Source of the DNA: Gammaproteobacteria bacterium
GTDB lineage: Bacteria > Pseudomonadota > Gammaproteobacteria > Enterobacterales > Alteromonadaceae
Reading direction: 5' to 3'
DNA length: 34,611 nucleotides
Assembly (NCBI GenBank): GCA_018222405.1
Contig: JAAFAI010000032.1
Location: 1 to 34,611, forward strand
Below are positions 24,212-32,733 of the stretch, piece after piece; the first letter of the stretch is position 1, and each line of letters starts with the position of its first letter. Below the pieces are notes generated by a model. The model was given only the letters and a program-made list of their open reading frames with translations, searched no databases and had not been told where the DNA came from. The position numbers and the translations under genes were made by a program.

Positions 24212-25828
24212 ATGGGAGATATTATTGCCTTAGTCGGAGCCGGAGTGGGTGGCCTCGGTTTGTTTATTCTGGCCATTGGCCTGATGACCGAAGGGCTTAA
24301 AGCTGCTGCCGGCAGCAGTTTACGCCGTATCTTAACGACCTGGACTAACACGCCGTTGAGAGGCATTTTTAGCGGCTTCTTAATGACCGCTATTGTGCAG
24401 TCTTCCAGTGCGGTTACGGTTGCTTCCCTTGGCTTTATAAACGCTGGCCTGCTTAGTTTGCGCCAGGTTTTAGGCATTATTTTTGGCGCTAATATCGGCA
24501 CCACCATGACCGGCTGGTTAGTGGCTTTGCTTGGCTTTCATCTTAATGTCGAAGCTTTCGCCTTGCCACTGGTTGGTATAGGTATGGCATTAAAACTCAC
24601 TCAACAGCAAGGGCGTTTGGCAGCCCTTGGTCAGACGCTGGTGGGATTTGGGTTATTTTTTATTGGTATAGGCGTTCTGAAGGACGCCTTTGATGGCGTA
24701 ATGCAGACGTTTTCGGTTAGTCAATTTAGCGCAGATGGACTCACTGGCATCTTTGTGTACCTGTTAATCGGTATTGTTATCACTGTGCTCACCCAGTCAT
24801 CCAGTGCATCTATTGCCATCACAATTACCGCCGCAGCCAGCGGTTTGATTGAGATGTATTCGGCCGGAGCCATGGTTATCGGGGCCAATATTGGTACCAC
24901 GTCCACCGCTGCTTTTGCTGCTCTCGGAGCGACCTCTGCTGCCAAGCGAGCCGCCGCAGCACAGGTTATTTTTAACCTGGGCACCGCGGCTATCGCCCTG
25001 CTCATTCTGCCACTGTTATTCTATTTTATTGATGTGATAAGCAACGCATTGGCATTGACGGCCGATCCGGCATTATCACTCGCGCTATTCCATACCATAT
25101 TCAATGTTATGGGCTTACTACTGGTTTACCCTTTAATCGGTAAACTGGCTGACTGGCTGGAAAAACGTTTTCGCAGGAGGGATGAGAGCGACTCAAAGCC
25201 ACGCTATCTCGACAACAACATTGCACAGACGCCAGCGCTTGCTACAAATGCTTTGCTAAATGAACTGATAGCAGTGCAAGGGCGTTTTGCTATGCTTTAT
25301 CAATCTGCGGTGTACAACAAGCATGATGATATCCGGCTGTTTCAGCGACAGGCCCGTGTTATTGAAGCGTTATTGCAAGAGGTGTCTAAGTTTATAGTTA
25401 ATCTTGAAACGGCGGCCCTGAGTGATGAAACGACTACGCAACTGGCAACCATGATGCGGATAAGTAATTACCTGGAAGATTGCACACAGGCTACCGACAT
25501 ATTGGCCAGCCACCTGGCAAACCGTGAAACGCTCAAGGAGAGGGAATTGGAAGAACAGTTGAGAAGCTATCTTGTTGAAGTTTATGGTTATATTCAGCAA
25601 ACCACTACTCTGAATGAAGCCGTAGAGCCCATCACACAAGAAACCCTGCAGCAACGAAAAGACCAAATAAAAGATAGTCTGATATTAGCCGGGACTCTGC
25701 ACCATATCGAAATCGTGCAAATGTCAGTAGCGGTAGACTGCCTGCATGAAGCCTGGCATATCGCAAAGACCTGGCATAAAGCGGTAGCTCGTTTGAATAC
25801 GCTGTCGGCCGTTTTAACACCGTCTTAG
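24212..25828 (+). CDS. Na/Pi cotransporter family protein with PhoU-like tail
   Basis: A protein of about 538 residues. The first 310 residues are hydrophobic with roughly nine helices and carry the two inverted repeat signatures of the NptA/SLC34-type family, IVQSSSAVTVASLGF and LTQSSSASIAITITA, each followed by a Gly-Ala-Asn-Ile-Gly-Thr motif (GANIGTTMT and GANIGTTST). The C-terminal 200 residues form a helical, PhoU-like cytoplasmic domain, as in YjbB-type proteins. It should move phosphate with sodium at the inner membrane; in E. coli YjbB is linked to phosphate export. The ATG at 24212 is preferred over GTG 24206. The beta-CASP gene begins 24 bases after its stop, so the two are probably transcribed together. 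Confidence 0.85.
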   Translation: MGDIIALVGAGVGGLGLFILAIGLMTEGLKAAAGSSLRRILTTWTNTPLRGIFSGFLMTAIVQSSSAVTVASLGFINAGLLSLRQVLGIIFGANIGTTMTGWLVALLGFHLNVEAFALPLVGIGMALKLTQQQGRLAALGQTLVGFGLFFIGIGVLKDAFDGVMQTFSVSQFSADGLTGIFVYLLIGIVITVLTQSSSASIAITITAAASGLIEMYSAGAMVIGANIGTTSTAAFAALGATSAAKRAAAAQVIFNLGTAAIALLILPLLFYFIDVISNALALTADPALSLALFHTIFNVMGLLLVYPLIGKLADWLEKRFRRRDESDSKPRYLDNNIAQTPALATNALLNELIAVQGRFAMLYQSAVYNKHDDIRLFQRQARVIEALLQEVSKFIVNLETAALSDETTTQLATMMRISNYLEDCTQATDILASHLANRETLKERELEEQLRSYLVEVYGYIQQTTTLNEAVEPITQETLQQRKDQIKDSLILAGTLHHIEIVQMSVAVDCLHEAWHIAKTWHKAVARLNTLSAVLTPS

Positions 25829-25852
25829 TTTGTTGATGAAGGAGAATTATCC

Positions 25853-27271
25853 ATGGCAACGCTGACATTTATGGGAGCCGTAACCGGTGTGACCGGGTCG
25901 ATGCATTTGCTCGAAACTCAGGGCAGCCGGGTATTACTTGATTGCGGTTTGTATCAGGGCGGACGTGAAGAAGAGGCGCACAATGAAGATCCATTTCCGT
26001 TTGCTGTAAAGTCAATTGATGCTGTGGTGCTTTCACATGCGCATTTAGATCACTCCGGGCGCCTGCCTCTGCTGGTCAAAGATGGTTACCGTGGGCCAAT
26101 ATACATGACATCCGCGACCCTGGATTTAATAGAGGTACTGTTAAAAGATGCGGCTTCATTACAGGCGCGGGATGTTGAGTGGGAAAACAAGCGGCGTCGC
26201 CGGGCAGGTAAAGTTGAACTCTTGCCTCTTTATACTCTTGATGATGTGGAGGATGTGCTATCGCTCTGTCAGGGCCTGGAATATGGCGAACGAATAGCGG
26301 TGACCAACGAAGTTGACCTGACACTGAGAGATGCTGGTCATATTTTAGGGTCGTCTATTGTTGAGCTTTTTACCAATGAATCCGGCCAGCAACGAAAGTT
26401 GGTTTTTTCCGGTGATTTAGGTAATTCGCAGGCGGCTCTGTTAAGAGATCCTTCAGTTATCAATGAAGCCAACGTTGTGCTGATGGAGTCGACTTACGGT
26501 GACCGCGAGCACCGCTCTATGCAGGAAACTCTTGATGAGTTCGAAAACGTCATCACCACTGCTTCCCAAAATGGCGGCAATATTCTGATCCCGTCATTTG
26601 CGGTGGGACGCACCCAGGAAATTATTTTTCGTTTAGGCGAGCTGTATCAAAAAGGAAAATTACCTCAGCAACTCGTGTGCCTGGACAGCCCTATGGCGAT
26701 TGCCGTTACCGAAATCTATCACCGTTATCAAAATGTGTACAACCAGGAAGATAAACAGGCCATTGAAGGACACAGCCAGACAGCAGAACCGAGCCAAAAA
26801 AGCCTGCATTCGTTTTTACCAACACTGCGTTATACCGTGAGTACCGAAGAGTCCATGGCGGTTAACCGAATTGCCAGTGGTGCAATTATCATCGCTGGCA
26901 GTGGTATGTGTAATGGCGGGCGGATCCGCCACCATCTCAAACACAACCTATGGCGTAGCCAGTCACATGTGGTGTTTGTAGGCTATCAGGCAAAAGGCAC
27001 TCCGGGGCGCATACTGATTGACGGTGCAACCCATATCAAAATGGCCGGAGAAGATATTTCAGTTAAGGCCCACATTCATACGCTGGGAGGCTTTTCGGCG
27101 CATGCCAGTCAGGCGCAATTAATCGACTGGTTCAGTAATTTTAGTAATCCAAAGCCCAGACTATACTTAGTGCATGGTGAAGAAGCAGCTAAAGACACTC
27201 TTAAAAAGGCATTAGAGGCGAATAGATGGCATGCAGAGATAGCAGCCCTGGGACAGACTATTACGCTATAA
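25853..27271 (+). CDS. Beta-CASP metallo-beta-lactamase-fold RNA-type hydrolase
   Basis: A 472-residue protein with the two-metal MBL site: His62, His64, Asp66 and His67 in HAHLDHSG, a later His in DAGHILGSS and Asp in FSGDLG. The beta-CASP domain is inserted in the middle (about 210-370) with IPSFAVGRTQEII and SGMCNGGRIRHHL, and the protein ends with the zinc-binding GGFSAHASQ motif and a VHGEE segment. This is the CPSF73/YSH1-like group of RNA-cleaving enzymes in bacteria, often called RNA-processing exonucleases; no KH domain is present. The ATG has a strong GAAGGAG site. Pairing with a Na/Pi-type gene is the only context clue; the RNA target is unknown. Confidence 0.87.
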   Translation: MATLTFMGAVTGVTGSMHLLETQGSRVLLDCGLYQGGREEEAHNEDPFPFAVKSIDAVVLSHAHLDHSGRLPLLVKDGYRGPIYMTSATLDLIEVLLKDAASLQARDVEWENKRRRRAGKVELLPLYTLDDVEDVLSLCQGLEYGERIAVTNEVDLTLRDAGHILGSSIVELFTNESGQQRKLVFSGDLGNSQAALLRDPSVINEANVVLMESTYGDREHRSMQETLDEFENVITTASQNGGNILIPSFAVGRTQEIIFRLGELYQKGKLPQQLVCLDSPMAIAVTEIYHRYQNVYNQEDKQAIEGHSQTAEPSQKSLHSFLPTLRYTVSTEESMAVNRIASGAIIIAGSGMCNGGRIRHHLKHNLWRSQSHVVFVGYQAKGTPGRILIDGATHIKMAGEDISVKAHIHTLGGFSAHASQAQLIDWFSNFSNPKPRLYLVHGEEAAKDTLKKALEANRWHAEIAALGQTITL

Positions 27272-27292
27272 ATCAATAAGTATAAGTGGAAA

Positions 27293-27369
27293 TGGTGGCC
27301 CCACCTGGACTCGAACCAGGGACCTAACGATTATGAGTCGTGTGCTCTAACCAACTGAGCTATAGGGCC
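27293..27369 (-). tRNA. tRNA with CAT anticodon (tRNA-Ile2 more likely than tRNA-Met)
   Basis: A full cloverleaf on the minus strand with an encoded CCA (27293-27295). The 7-bp acceptor stem GGCCCTA/TGGGGCC pairs with one G-T pair, the D arm reads AGCTCAGTTGGTTAGAGC, the anticodon loop is CTCATAA and the T loop is GGTTCGAGTCC. Anticodon CAT is shared by initiator and elongator Met and by Ile2, which is modified by TilS. The GGCCCC-like acceptor ends and CGACTCATAATCG arm are closer to E. coli tRNA-Ile2 than to its tRNA-Met. It is not an initiator, which lacks the first pair. Confidence 0.9.
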
Positions 27370-27422
27370 ATTGTGCGGTAAACGCTTAAGAGAGCCTGCT
27401 CTTGAAATACCAGGCGCGCGCA

Positions 27423-27451
27423 AGTATAAGCAGTTTTTATGGCCTTGTCAC
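27423..27451 (-). promoter_or_regulatory. Promoter of the tRNA gene with GC-rich discriminator
   Basis: On the minus strand GTGACA (27451-27446) and TATACT (27428-27423) are separated by exactly 17 bases, and the -10 is followed by TGCGCGCGCC. GC-rich discriminators are the mark of stable RNA promoters under stringent control. Transcription would start near 27416, giving a leader of about 47 bases before the tRNA. Confidence 0.75.
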
Positions 27452-27649
27452 CCCATGTGAGGATTACTTGATGTTTTCTTATACTGAACAATACTAAAAA
27501 TAACGATCTGTAGAAGCCAGAACCTGATCAGATACGCTGAATCCATTGAGCAACGCCATAGCTTAGTGCAAATATATTAATAGTCTGCTATCTTTCAGCT
27601 ACTTATAGATAAATACGTCTTGGTTCGGCATTTGAATTGGGAGATAACA

Positions 27650-27979
27650 ATGACTGAAAAACCCTATTTGGTCAGTGGCCGCAACACATTAATCCATAAA
27701 ATTCGTAAATTTGACCTACTGATATTAAACGGCAATGACGATCCGGCAGTAGTGGTGAATTACAAGGGCATTAAGGAATATTCGGGCAAGATCCCGGAAA
27801 ACAAACGCGAAGCCAAAATGATGGATATGGAGCTGGTGGATGTTACGGCCAGTGAAGTATTCGGCGACGAAAAAACGCTGATTTTTGTGCAAACCCTGAA
27901 CGGTAAAGAATACAAAATCGATTATTCTAAAGCCGGTACCTCGATGTTTATCCGCGTACATCAGGACAGCATTTTTTAA
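27650..27979 (+). CDS. Unknown small cytoplasmic protein
   Basis: A 109-residue protein, start ATG 27650 with GGGAG seven bases upstream; the frame is open 30 bases further back. It is charged, lacks a signal peptide or membrane helix and has no Cys. A beta-rich single domain is likely (strands around DLLILNGNDDPAVVVNYKG and KTLIFVQTLNGKEYKIDYS). I do not recognise the family. It is flanked by the tRNA gene and a convergent gene, so it is transcribed alone. Confidence 0.7.
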   Translation: MTEKPYLVSGRNTLIHKIRKFDLLILNGNDDPAVVVNYKGIKEYSGKIPENKREAKMMDMELVDVTASEVFGDEKTLIFVQTLNGKEYKIDYSKAGTSMFIRVHQDSIF

Positions 27980-28072
27980 GCGTCTGCTTAGCACAATTGG
28001 TAGGGTTGTGATAGCAACCTACCAAACCGCTTTCCTATTATAATTCTACCTTTCCGCTATCTGTGATTAGCG

Positions 28073-28735
28073 CTAGCCTAAATTTCCCCAACGGTGGGGA
28101 TCCAGCGTATTAAATCCCTTTATTGGCTTTTTTTTGCCCTTTAGCTGAACGTATTCAGGTGCGTAGATAGTGAACTGGCAAATATCTTTGGGTGTGGTTT
28201 CCGATGGATTGAGCTCATTGGCGATGCCTGCCTGATTTAACCCTTCGGCCACCAGTTCTGAACAAAACCAGCGATTGCTCTTTTTTCGGTTGTAGGTAAG
28301 CCAGTTAAACCAGCGGTGGTCGTCAAATACATCGATGGCAGCACCAAACAGTTGCCAGATGTCGTATCCCTTACCCAGTTCTCCTGCCAGAAAGTCGTGG
28401 AACCCGTGCCAGTTGTTTTGTAATTGCTGCTTGGCCTCGCGATGTAGCGGGAGCCACCATACGTCGCCCCGATAATGCTTGATGCGTTCTTCCACGTAGT
28501 TGTGCATCACGCCCTTTTTACCCTTTATCGAGGTTGCCTCGATCATGGTGAGATCCTGTGCCGCTGAGATGGAGCGATTGTCATCGGGCGAATCTATAAC
28601 CAGGGCGGTATGAGTAACTACTGAGCGGGTGGTAAGTTTGGTCCAGCGTGAAAACAAACTGGTACCGCCAAAGGCAATAATATCGCCCGGGGCAATAAGG
28701 TGTTTTACATCGTAATAGGCTTGCTGAGTAAGCAT
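28073..28735 (-). CDS. YiiX/YebB-like NlpC/P60 superfamily cysteine hydrolase
   Basis: A 220-residue protein of the permuted papain-like NlpC/P60 group (DUF830-like). The order of motifs is reversed as expected for permuted members: GDIIAFGG opens the domain, then the catalytic His in VVTHTALVID (about residue 40), and the likely nucleophile Cys in NRWFCSELVAEGL (about residue 158). No signal peptide is seen. Related proteins act on peptidoglycan peptides or acyl groups; the substrate here is unknown. The gene is convergent with the 109-residue gene and has a 329-base upstream region before the DUF3718 gene. Confidence 0.75.
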   Translation of the reverse strand: MLTQQAYYDVKHLIAPGDIIAFGGTSLFSRWTKLTTRSVVTHTALVIDSPDDNRSISAAQDLTMIEATSIKGKKGVMHNYVEERIKHYRGDVWWLPLHREAKQQLQNNWHGFHDFLAGELGKGYDIWQLFGAAIDVFDDHRWFNWLTYNRKKSNRWFCSELVAEGLNQAGIANELNPSETTPKDICQFTIYAPEYVQLKGKKKPIKGFNTLDPHRWGNLG

Positions 28736-29064
28736 GACTTTCCTGTTTCTGCTTTGGCTCCTGAACGCCCGTTTTTTGTTCAGGCTGGTAGTCTGTTTTC
28801 CCCTTTATCCGTCTCTCAACCGCGTACTCCTTGCTCGCGGCTTAATGGCGAATGTTACAAAGTGTGTGATACACACGATTAACAATAGGGGATTCCGGAC
28901 CGTTTAACTGCAGTTATATCCCTTTTGTCGCAAAATCTCAAATAGACGTCGATTAACGCTTTGCAGGCAACCTTTTGCTGCTCTGCCCCTACTGTATAAG
29001 GGCGAAAGGAAGAGTCAGGCTTCATCTTCCACAACAGAGTCAGCGATAGGTAGAGGATAGTGTC
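28736..29064. other. Intergenic region between divergent genes; palindrome at 28862-28876
   Basis: No gene is evident in these 329 bases. GTGTGT-GAT-ACACAC (28862-28876) is a perfect-arm inverted repeat of 6+3+6 bases, plausible as an operator for the divergent hydrolase or DUF3718 gene. A GAGG-type ribosome site for the DUF3718 gene lies near 29052-29057. Confidence 0.4.
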
Positions 29065-29403
29065 ATGCAAAAAGTTAACAGTGTAATTCGTTCAGCGTTA
29101 TTAGCAGGTACCGCAGTAGTAGCAACATTTGGCGGTATTTCTTCCGCTCAGGCCGGCAATTTGCCTGAGGCCATGGAAGATAAATTAGTCGCGGTTTGTC
29201 AGGCAATCAAAGATGACAGCCGCATTGAGCTGCACCGAGCAGTTAAGGACAGCGGCGTAAGTTACCGTCGTCTGGCCCGAGGCCTGGTGTGTGATGGCAT
29301 GGATATGTACACCTTTGCCATGCAGCATGGTGCAGATAATACCGGTGCGGTAATTGCCAAGCGCACCAACCTGGAAGAACAGAGTTTAACAGCGAAGCAG
29401 TAG
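29065..29403 (+). CDS. DUF3718 small exported protein
   Basis: A 112-residue protein with a clear signal peptide (SALLAGTAVVATFGGISSAQA, mature end near residue 30) and a DUF3718 domain with two Cys (DKLVAVCQAI and RGLVCDGMD) that could form a disulphide in the periplasm. DUF3718 is a small family of Alteromonadales and related marine bacteria with no assigned role. It has a terminator directly behind it and so forms its own unit. Confidence 0.8.
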   Translation: MQKVNSVIRSALLAGTAVVATFGGISSAQAGNLPEAMEDKLVAVCQAIKDDSRIELHRAVKDSGVSYRRLARGLVCDGMDMYTFAMQHGADNTGAVIAKRTNLEEQSLTAKQ

Positions 29404-29434
29404 GGTAATGGTTTTAGTTCCCTCCCTGGGGTTT

Positions 29435-29461
29435 GGGCTGTGGTCTTCACAGCCCTTTTTT
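29435..29461 (+). terminator. Rho-independent terminator after the DUF3718 gene
   Basis: GGGCTGTG (29435-29442) pairs perfectly with CACAGCCC (29448-29455) around a five-base loop, followed by six T. It lies just before the start of the LytTR gene and separates the two units. Confidence 0.93.
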
Positions 29462-29472
29462 CGGAGTCTGAT

Positions 29473-30342
29473 ATGGAAGCGATACAGTCAGATAACATGG
29501 TAGTGCGATTTATTGGCAAACCGAGTGCGGATGTTGATGCCTTTCATCAGTTTTTATCCCAGCATTTTGTGGAGCCTTTTGAGTTTCAGTTTACGGCGGA
29601 TATTAACGAAGCCGCTTTAAATGAGCTGGTTAGCAGTCACCCGTCAGTAGCCCCGAATACTTCATGTCAGCCACCTGATATTCGAATCGTCGTAACCGAT
29701 CAGGCCACCATCAAACCTTTTACGAACACCGGATTACGCGGGGTAACCAGTGTAATGTGCGGCCACTCCAATCAGGATGCGATACAGGCGTTTAACGCGG
29801 GTGTCGGCATGTTCTTTTGTTTATCTGCCAGCGTGGAAGAAAAGCGCAGGCAGGTTCACCGGCTGTATCTTAAATATCAAACCCGGGTGCAGGCCCTTAA
29901 GTGGCAATTAGTCAGCGAACAACTGGCCCGTCAGCGTGCGTGTTCTCCGGCCCGGCTAATGGCCGAGTTAACCAGCGTAAAATCAAACTGTTCAAGACCA
30001 TCTCAACAAATTGCCATGCGCTGCGGTGTAGACTGGCAGTATGTAGACTGGCAAACCATTCGATATGTAGAAGCAGCGGGCGATTACATGTGTGTTTACA
30101 CACAGGAAGAAACCCTGATTGTTCGGTCTACCTTAACGGAGATGGCAAGACGTTTGCCCAAGCATGCCTTTACCCGCGTGAACCGTTCTATCATTGTGAA
30201 TACGCAGTTTGTTAAGCGGCTGATTAAACTGAACTCACGGGTAAACTATGTGGAGCTTCAGGATGGCAGTAAAGTAAAAATAAGCCGTCGTTTAATGCCT
30301 GTTTGTCACCCGCAACTGGATGCAGCGTTGTCGCAGTCCTGA
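29473..30342 (+). CDS. LytTR-family DNA-binding regulator with degenerate receiver-like domain
   Basis: A 289-residue protein; ATG 29473 is preferred because GGAG precedes it by seven bases. Residues about 180-285 are a LytTR domain (VDWQTIRYVEAAGDYMCVYT, MARRLPKHAFTRVNRSIIVN, KISRRLMPVC). The N-terminal part (about 1-130) has the beta/alpha spacing of a receiver (DIRIVVTDQATIKPF, AIQAFNAGVGMFFCLSAS) but lacks a clear phosphoacceptor Asp followed by the usual MP dipeptide, so phosphorylation is doubtful. LytTR proteins bind direct repeats upstream of targets. The next genes are lrgA-lrgB, the classic targets of LytR in Gram-positives, so control of them is likely. The terminator upstream leaves this gene needing its own promoter or read-through. 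Confidence 0.82.
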   Translation: MEAIQSDNMVVRFIGKPSADVDAFHQFLSQHFVEPFEFQFTADINEAALNELVSSHPSVAPNTSCQPPDIRIVVTDQATIKPFTNTGLRGVTSVMCGHSNQDAIQAFNAGVGMFFCLSASVEEKRRQVHRLYLKYQTRVQALKWQLVSEQLARQRACSPARLMAELTSVKSNCSRPSQQIAMRCGVDWQYVDWQTIRYVEAAGDYMCVYTQEETLIVRSTLTEMARRLPKHAFTRVNRSIIVNTQFVKRLIKLNSRVNYVELQDGSKVKISRRLMPVCHPQLDAALSQS

Positions 30343-30427
30343 ATACATTTTTCTGCATGCGGACTTGCCTTATCCATAGGATAAAGCGCTTTTGTCTGTC
30401 AGCATTTCTTTAATTAATCCTGCACAT

Positions 30428-30465
30428 AAGTGACTACAACCGAAGTCGGGTAGTGGTTTGCACTT
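30428..30465. promoter_or_regulatory. Inverted repeat upstream of lrgA, candidate regulator site
   Basis: AAGTG (30428-30432) and CACTT (30461-30465) form outer arms, with inner ACTAC (30433-30437) and GTAGT (30450-30454). AACC and GGTT elements lie between them. It is 45-80 bases before the lrgA start, the place for an activator or repressor site, possibly for the adjacent LytTR protein. Confidence 0.35.
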
Positions 30466-30510
30466 AACCTCGTTATTATCAAACTATTCCTTCCCTGCGG
30501 AGCTTTCACA

Positions 30511-30873
30511 GTGCACGTTAAATCAACCCTCAACGGCTGGCTGATCATTGTTGGTTGCTACCTGGTGGGTGAGTTTTTTGTATTGGTGACCGATTTACCT
30601 TTGCCCGGTGCGCTAATCGGTTTGTTATTGCTGCTTGGCGGGTTGTTATTACGTCAGCGTCCGGCGGTAACGGTGGGGCGGGGCGCGCAGCCATTGCTAA
30701 CCCATATGTCGGTTTTATTTGTGCCTGCCGTAATTGGCGTGGGGTTATTCTGGGCTGAGGTAAGTGAAAACGCGTTAGGCATCGCTCTTGCGTTGGTTGC
30801 TACTACCATTGTGGCGCTGGGTTTCACCGCGTGGTTTGCTCAGCGGCTTATGAAAGCCAAAAGGCCGGATTAA
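30511..30873 (+). CDS. lrgA: CidA/LrgA-family holin-like membrane protein
   Basis: A 120-residue protein with four hydrophobic segments and the family motif LPLPGALIGLLLLL near residue 30, ending in a basic tail (RLMKAKRPD). CidA/LrgA proteins form oligomeric pores or transport carboxylates such as pyruvate with their LrgB partner and influence murein hydrolase release. GTG 30511 has GGAG about eight bases upstream. The stop overlaps the next start as TAATG, so the pair is co-translated. Confidence 0.87.
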   Translation: MHVKSTLNGWLIIVGCYLVGEFFVLVTDLPLPGALIGLLLLLGGLLLRQRPAVTVGRGAQPLLTHMSVLFVPAVIGVGLFWAEVSENALGIALALVATTIVALGFTAWFAQRLMKAKRPD

Positions 30874-31613
30874 TGTTAAGAGCAGAGCTGGCAATTAAGC
30901 AGATTATTAACCGCTTTAGTGAAGTTGTAAGCAGTACTGCTTCCGTAAATGGCCTGTTGTGGCTGGCGGTTACCCTGGCTTTTTATGGCGTTGCGCTCAA
31001 AATTTTTCGTGCTTCCAGGGGCCATCCGCTGGTGCATCCACTTAGCATGACAACCTTAGCCGTGGCAGCGGTGATGTGGTTAGCTGATATCTCTGCCGCT
31101 CAATACCGTGAGTTTGCGTCATTATTGCACTGGTTGTTAGGGCCGGCCACGGTGGCTCTTGCGGTACCCATGTACAATCAATGGCAAAACATTCGGCAAC
31201 TGGGAATGCCGTTGATCGTCAGCGTGATGGTGGGGGGCATTGTGGCGCCACTGCTTGCCTGGGGCGTGATATACCTTACCAACGCGCCGCTGGCTATTCA
31301 GATGACGATGCTGGTGAAGTCAATAACCAGCCCGCTGGCTATGGAAACCGGGGCCGCTATTGGCGGTATTCCGGCGCTGGCTGCGGTATTTGTTATCCTT
31401 ACCGGTATCGTGGGGGCGCTGGCGGCGCCGCTCACCTACCGGTTATTAGGCGTCACCATGCCCGATGCTCAGGGCGTGGCGCTGGGCGCGGTATGCCATG
31501 CGGTAGGCACCTCCAAAGCACTGCAGATGGGCGAAGTGCAGGGAGCTCTTGCCACAGTGGGTCTTGGCCTTAATGGTATTTTTACCGCCGTTATCTTACC
31601 TGTAATTCTGTAA
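30873..31613 (+). CDS. lrgB: LrgB/CidB-family membrane protein
   Basis: A 246-residue protein with about six or seven membrane helices and the family segments LVKSITSPLAMETGAAIGG and GVALGAVCHAVGTSKALQMG. It partners LrgA in the inner membrane; related pairs export or import pyruvate and affect cell lysis. The ATG at 30873 overlaps the lrgA stop by one base. The LytTR gene upstream is the probable regulator. Confidence 0.9.
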   Translation: MLRAELAIKQIINRFSEVVSSTASVNGLLWLAVTLAFYGVALKIFRASRGHPLVHPLSMTTLAVAAVMWLADISAAQYREFASLLHWLLGPATVALAVPMYNQWQNIRQLGMPLIVSVMVGGIVAPLLAWGVIYLTNAPLAIQMTMLVKSITSPLAMETGAAIGGIPALAAVFVILTGIVGALAAPLTYRLLGVTMPDAQGVALGAVCHAVGTSKALQMGEVQGALATVGLGLNGIFTAVILPVIL

Positions 31614-31734
31614 GGCTTTTCATGGCCTGAGCTTACAAAAGCCTCCTGTTAAGTTGATTTTTGCCGTCTGACTGCTATTTGTTAAAGGGTGCTTACTGCA
31701 TTGTTTTGTGCCGGTACTTAACCCTTGGATAGCT

Positions 31735-32733
31735 ATGTACTCAGTTTTGATTTGTGATGACTCGCTGGTAGCCCGCAAGCAGGTGGCAAAATGCCTGCCA
31801 CAGGACTGGGATGTTGCTATCCATTTTGCCAAACATGGCGGTGAGGCCATTGAATGCCTTGCGGCCGGTAAAGGGCATATTTTATTGCTCGATTTAAATA
31901 TGCCGGAAATGGACGGCTATCAAACGCTGGAAGCCATCGCTCAGCAAGGTTTAAAAACCAATGTGATTGTGGTGTCTGGCGATGTCCAGCCCGAAGCTTA
32001 TGAGCGGGTTATTAAGCTAGGCGCGCTGGATTTTATTCGTAAACCGGTTAGTGCTCCGGAATTATTAGCTGTGTTGAGCAAACATCAGCTAATCAATGCG
32101 CCAGACGAAGAAAAGCAAAAAGAGTTTGAACCGCTGGATCCTGATATTCGCGACTGCTATCAGGAGATCACCAATATCGCCATGGGCAGAGCGGGCGATC
32201 ACCTGGCGAGAACTTTAAATGTGTTTGTGCATTTACCCATTCCAAACGTTAATCTGATTGAGGTATCGGAACTGCACATGCTGCTCAGTGATATCGAAAA
32301 CCACGAGCGGGTTAGTGCGGTCTGCCAGGGTTTTGTGGGCCCTGGCGTACAGGGTGAAGCGCTGTGCATTTTAAGTGACTCAAGCCTGGACGACGTAGCG
32401 CGCATTCTTAATATTTCCGGCGAAGTCGACGATCAAAAGCAACTGGAATTGTTAATGGATGCGGCGAGCATCCTTATTGGTACCTGTCTGAGTGGTATTG
32501 CCGAGCAACTGGATGTGAGTTTTGCCCAGGGGCAGCCGGTTGTGCTTGGCCAGCACCGAAACATCACTGAGATCATTGCCACCAACAAGCTGAAATGGAA
32601 AAGAACCCTGGCTATCGAAATTTCCTATGGCCTTGAAGGGTACAACACCGTATGCGAGTTGCTGCTGCTATTTACCGAGAGCTCCATGGAAACGCTCAAC
32701 TATAAACTTGCTCACTTGCTGGAGGATTTCTGA
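31735..32733 (+). CDS. Response regulator with C-terminal CheC-like domain
   Basis: A 332-residue protein. Residues 1-120 are a receiver with the acidic pair Asp8/Asp9 in ICDDS, phosphoacceptor Asp53 in LLDLNMPEMDG, Ser/Thr in VVVSGD and Lys in FIRKPV. Residues about 135-330 resemble the CheC/CheX/FliY phosphatase group, with the active-site type motif QEITNIAMGRAGDHLA (conserved Glu and Asn). The domain may dephosphorylate CheY-like proteins or the attached receiver. ATG 31735 is used because the receiver begins there; nine extra codons are open upstream. Its stop and the PAS gene's start overlap as TGATG, so the two proteins are made together and probably act as a pair. Confidence 0.85.
   Translation: MYSVLICDDSLVARKQVAKCLPQDWDVAIHFAKHGGEAIECLAAGKGHILLLDLNMPEMDGYQTLEAIAQQGLKTNVIVVSGDVQPEAYERVIKLGALDFIRKPVSAPELLAVLSKHQLINAPDEEKQKEFEPLDPDIRDCYQEITNIAMGRAGDHLARTLNVFVHLPIPNVNLIEVSELHMLLSDIENHERVSAVCQGFVGPGVQGEALCILSDSSLDDVARILNISGEVDDQKQLELLMDAASILIGTCLSGIAEQLDVSFAQGQPVVLGQHRNITEIIATNKLKWKRTLAIEISYGLEGYNTVCELLLLFTESSMETLNYKLAHLLEDF

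Noticed and set aside
29262..29519. 85-codon minus-strand frame across the DUF3718/LytTR boundary
   Set aside because: It crosses a strong terminator and overlaps two supported genes; no homology-like segments are visible.
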